In this document: positions 33,417 through 33,531 of the stretch, piece after piece
How positions within the stretch are numbered: the first letter of the stretch is position 1
Layout: each line of letters opens with the position of its first letter
Origin: Caryophanales bacterium UBA6865
Lineage (GTDB): Bacteria; Bacillota_I; Bacilli_A; RFN20; CAG-826
Length of the DNA stretch: 33,531 bases
Direction of reading: 5' to 3'
NCBI GenBank assembly: GCA_002449265.1
Contig: DKCV01000014.1
Location: 1-33,531 of the forward strand
The notes under the pieces: generated by a model
The model's input: only the letters and a program-made list of their open reading frames with translations
The model's database searches: none
Told to the model about the DNA's origin: nothing
Position numbers and translations under genes: made by a program

Positions 33417-33437
33417 TGTTCTATTTCAAATGATGTG
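33417..33437 (-). repeat. Inverted copy of the first 21 bases of the window
   Basis: These 21 bases are the exact reverse complement of positions 1-21. Since the first copy starts at the window edge, the true repeat may be longer. The 33417 copy contains a TTTCA-N7-TGAAA dyad (33424-33440). Confidence 0.7.
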
Positions 33438-33465
33438 AAACAAAATCCTTAGAAGAAACAACACG

Positions 33466-33500
33466 CCATCCCCTAACCCCCTAGGGGTCGCGCCGCGCGC
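33466..33500. other. G+C-rich patch with a CCCCTAGGGG palindrome
   Basis: Within AT-rich DNA, this stretch holds the perfect palindrome CCCCTAGGGG (about 33478-33487), next to a CGCGCCGCGCGC run (33489-33500). I see no gene. It could be a recombination or attachment site at the end of an imported module, or a protein-binding site. Confidence 0.4.
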
Positions 33501-33531
33501 AAAAAGGCATCTTCCCTTATAATGTTTTTGT

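Noticed and set aside
33518..33523. TATAAT as promoter of a gene beyond the window
   Set aside because: At the correct distance upstream there is only the CG-rich run, so no -35 box supports it.

Overview
The window is AT-rich bacterial DNA from a Bacillota-like organism, most likely an uncultured gut member of the Bacilli/Erysipelotrichia near the Mollicutes. The basis is low G+C, AAGGAG-type ribosome binding sites, a perfect CcpA-type cre site, and a gene set of oleate hydratase, PreTA, LytTR regulator with GHKL kinase, and InlB-repeat/DUF6273 surface protein. The standard bacterial code applies: TGA ends several intact genes and TGG is common. No rRNA, tRNA, CRISPR array or transposase was recognised. 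The taxonomic placement is inference.

Layout. (1) 1-5170: three AAA+ ATPase genes of the AAA_14/DUF4143 and ATPase_2/DUF234 kinds, the middle one frameshifted, plus an orphan RelB/DinJ-type antitoxin. (2) 5350-16720: a LytTR response regulator and GHKL histidine kinase, then a membrane-anchored GH3 glycosidase with inverted domain order, a 1393-residue anchored Ig/propeller protein, and a surface protein with InlB-type repeats and a DUF6273-like end. (3) 17007-19450: preT-preA, the dihydropyrimidine dehydrogenase operon, with a readable sigma-A promoter. (4) 19593-20867: a DUF4143 ATPase broken by TGA inside its Walker A motif. (5) 21006-25558: a small membrane protein, oleate hydratase with its TetR regulator, a DUF1508-like protein and an ECF sigma factor. 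(6) 25855-29395: an ABC exporter operon of one ATPase and three membrane proteins, the last frameshifted twice. (7) 29563-32131: a DUF4143 ATPase and, on the minus strand, a further ATPase broken by TAG. (8) 32308-33328: a 5'-truncated remnant, a small toxin-like gene and its translationally coupled putative immunity gene, closed by a perfect terminator.

How the parts fit. The kinase/regulator pair next to the GH3 operon suggests regulated extracellular glycan use. A perfect cre site at the GH3 promoter and AAGCGCTT palindromes before three operons suggest catabolite or LacI-type control. The ECF sigma factor is divergent from the ABC operon and may control it, as in antimicrobial-peptide resistance systems.

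The most unusual signals concern the six AAA+ ATPase genes. Three are disrupted, two of them by a single stop exactly where a Trp codon is expected. Four have structured repeats directly upstream. Two homologous ATPase genes carry different repeat sequences with the same exact 23-bp period, which points to autoregulation by repeat binding. A 21-bp inverted repeat also lies at the two ends of the window.
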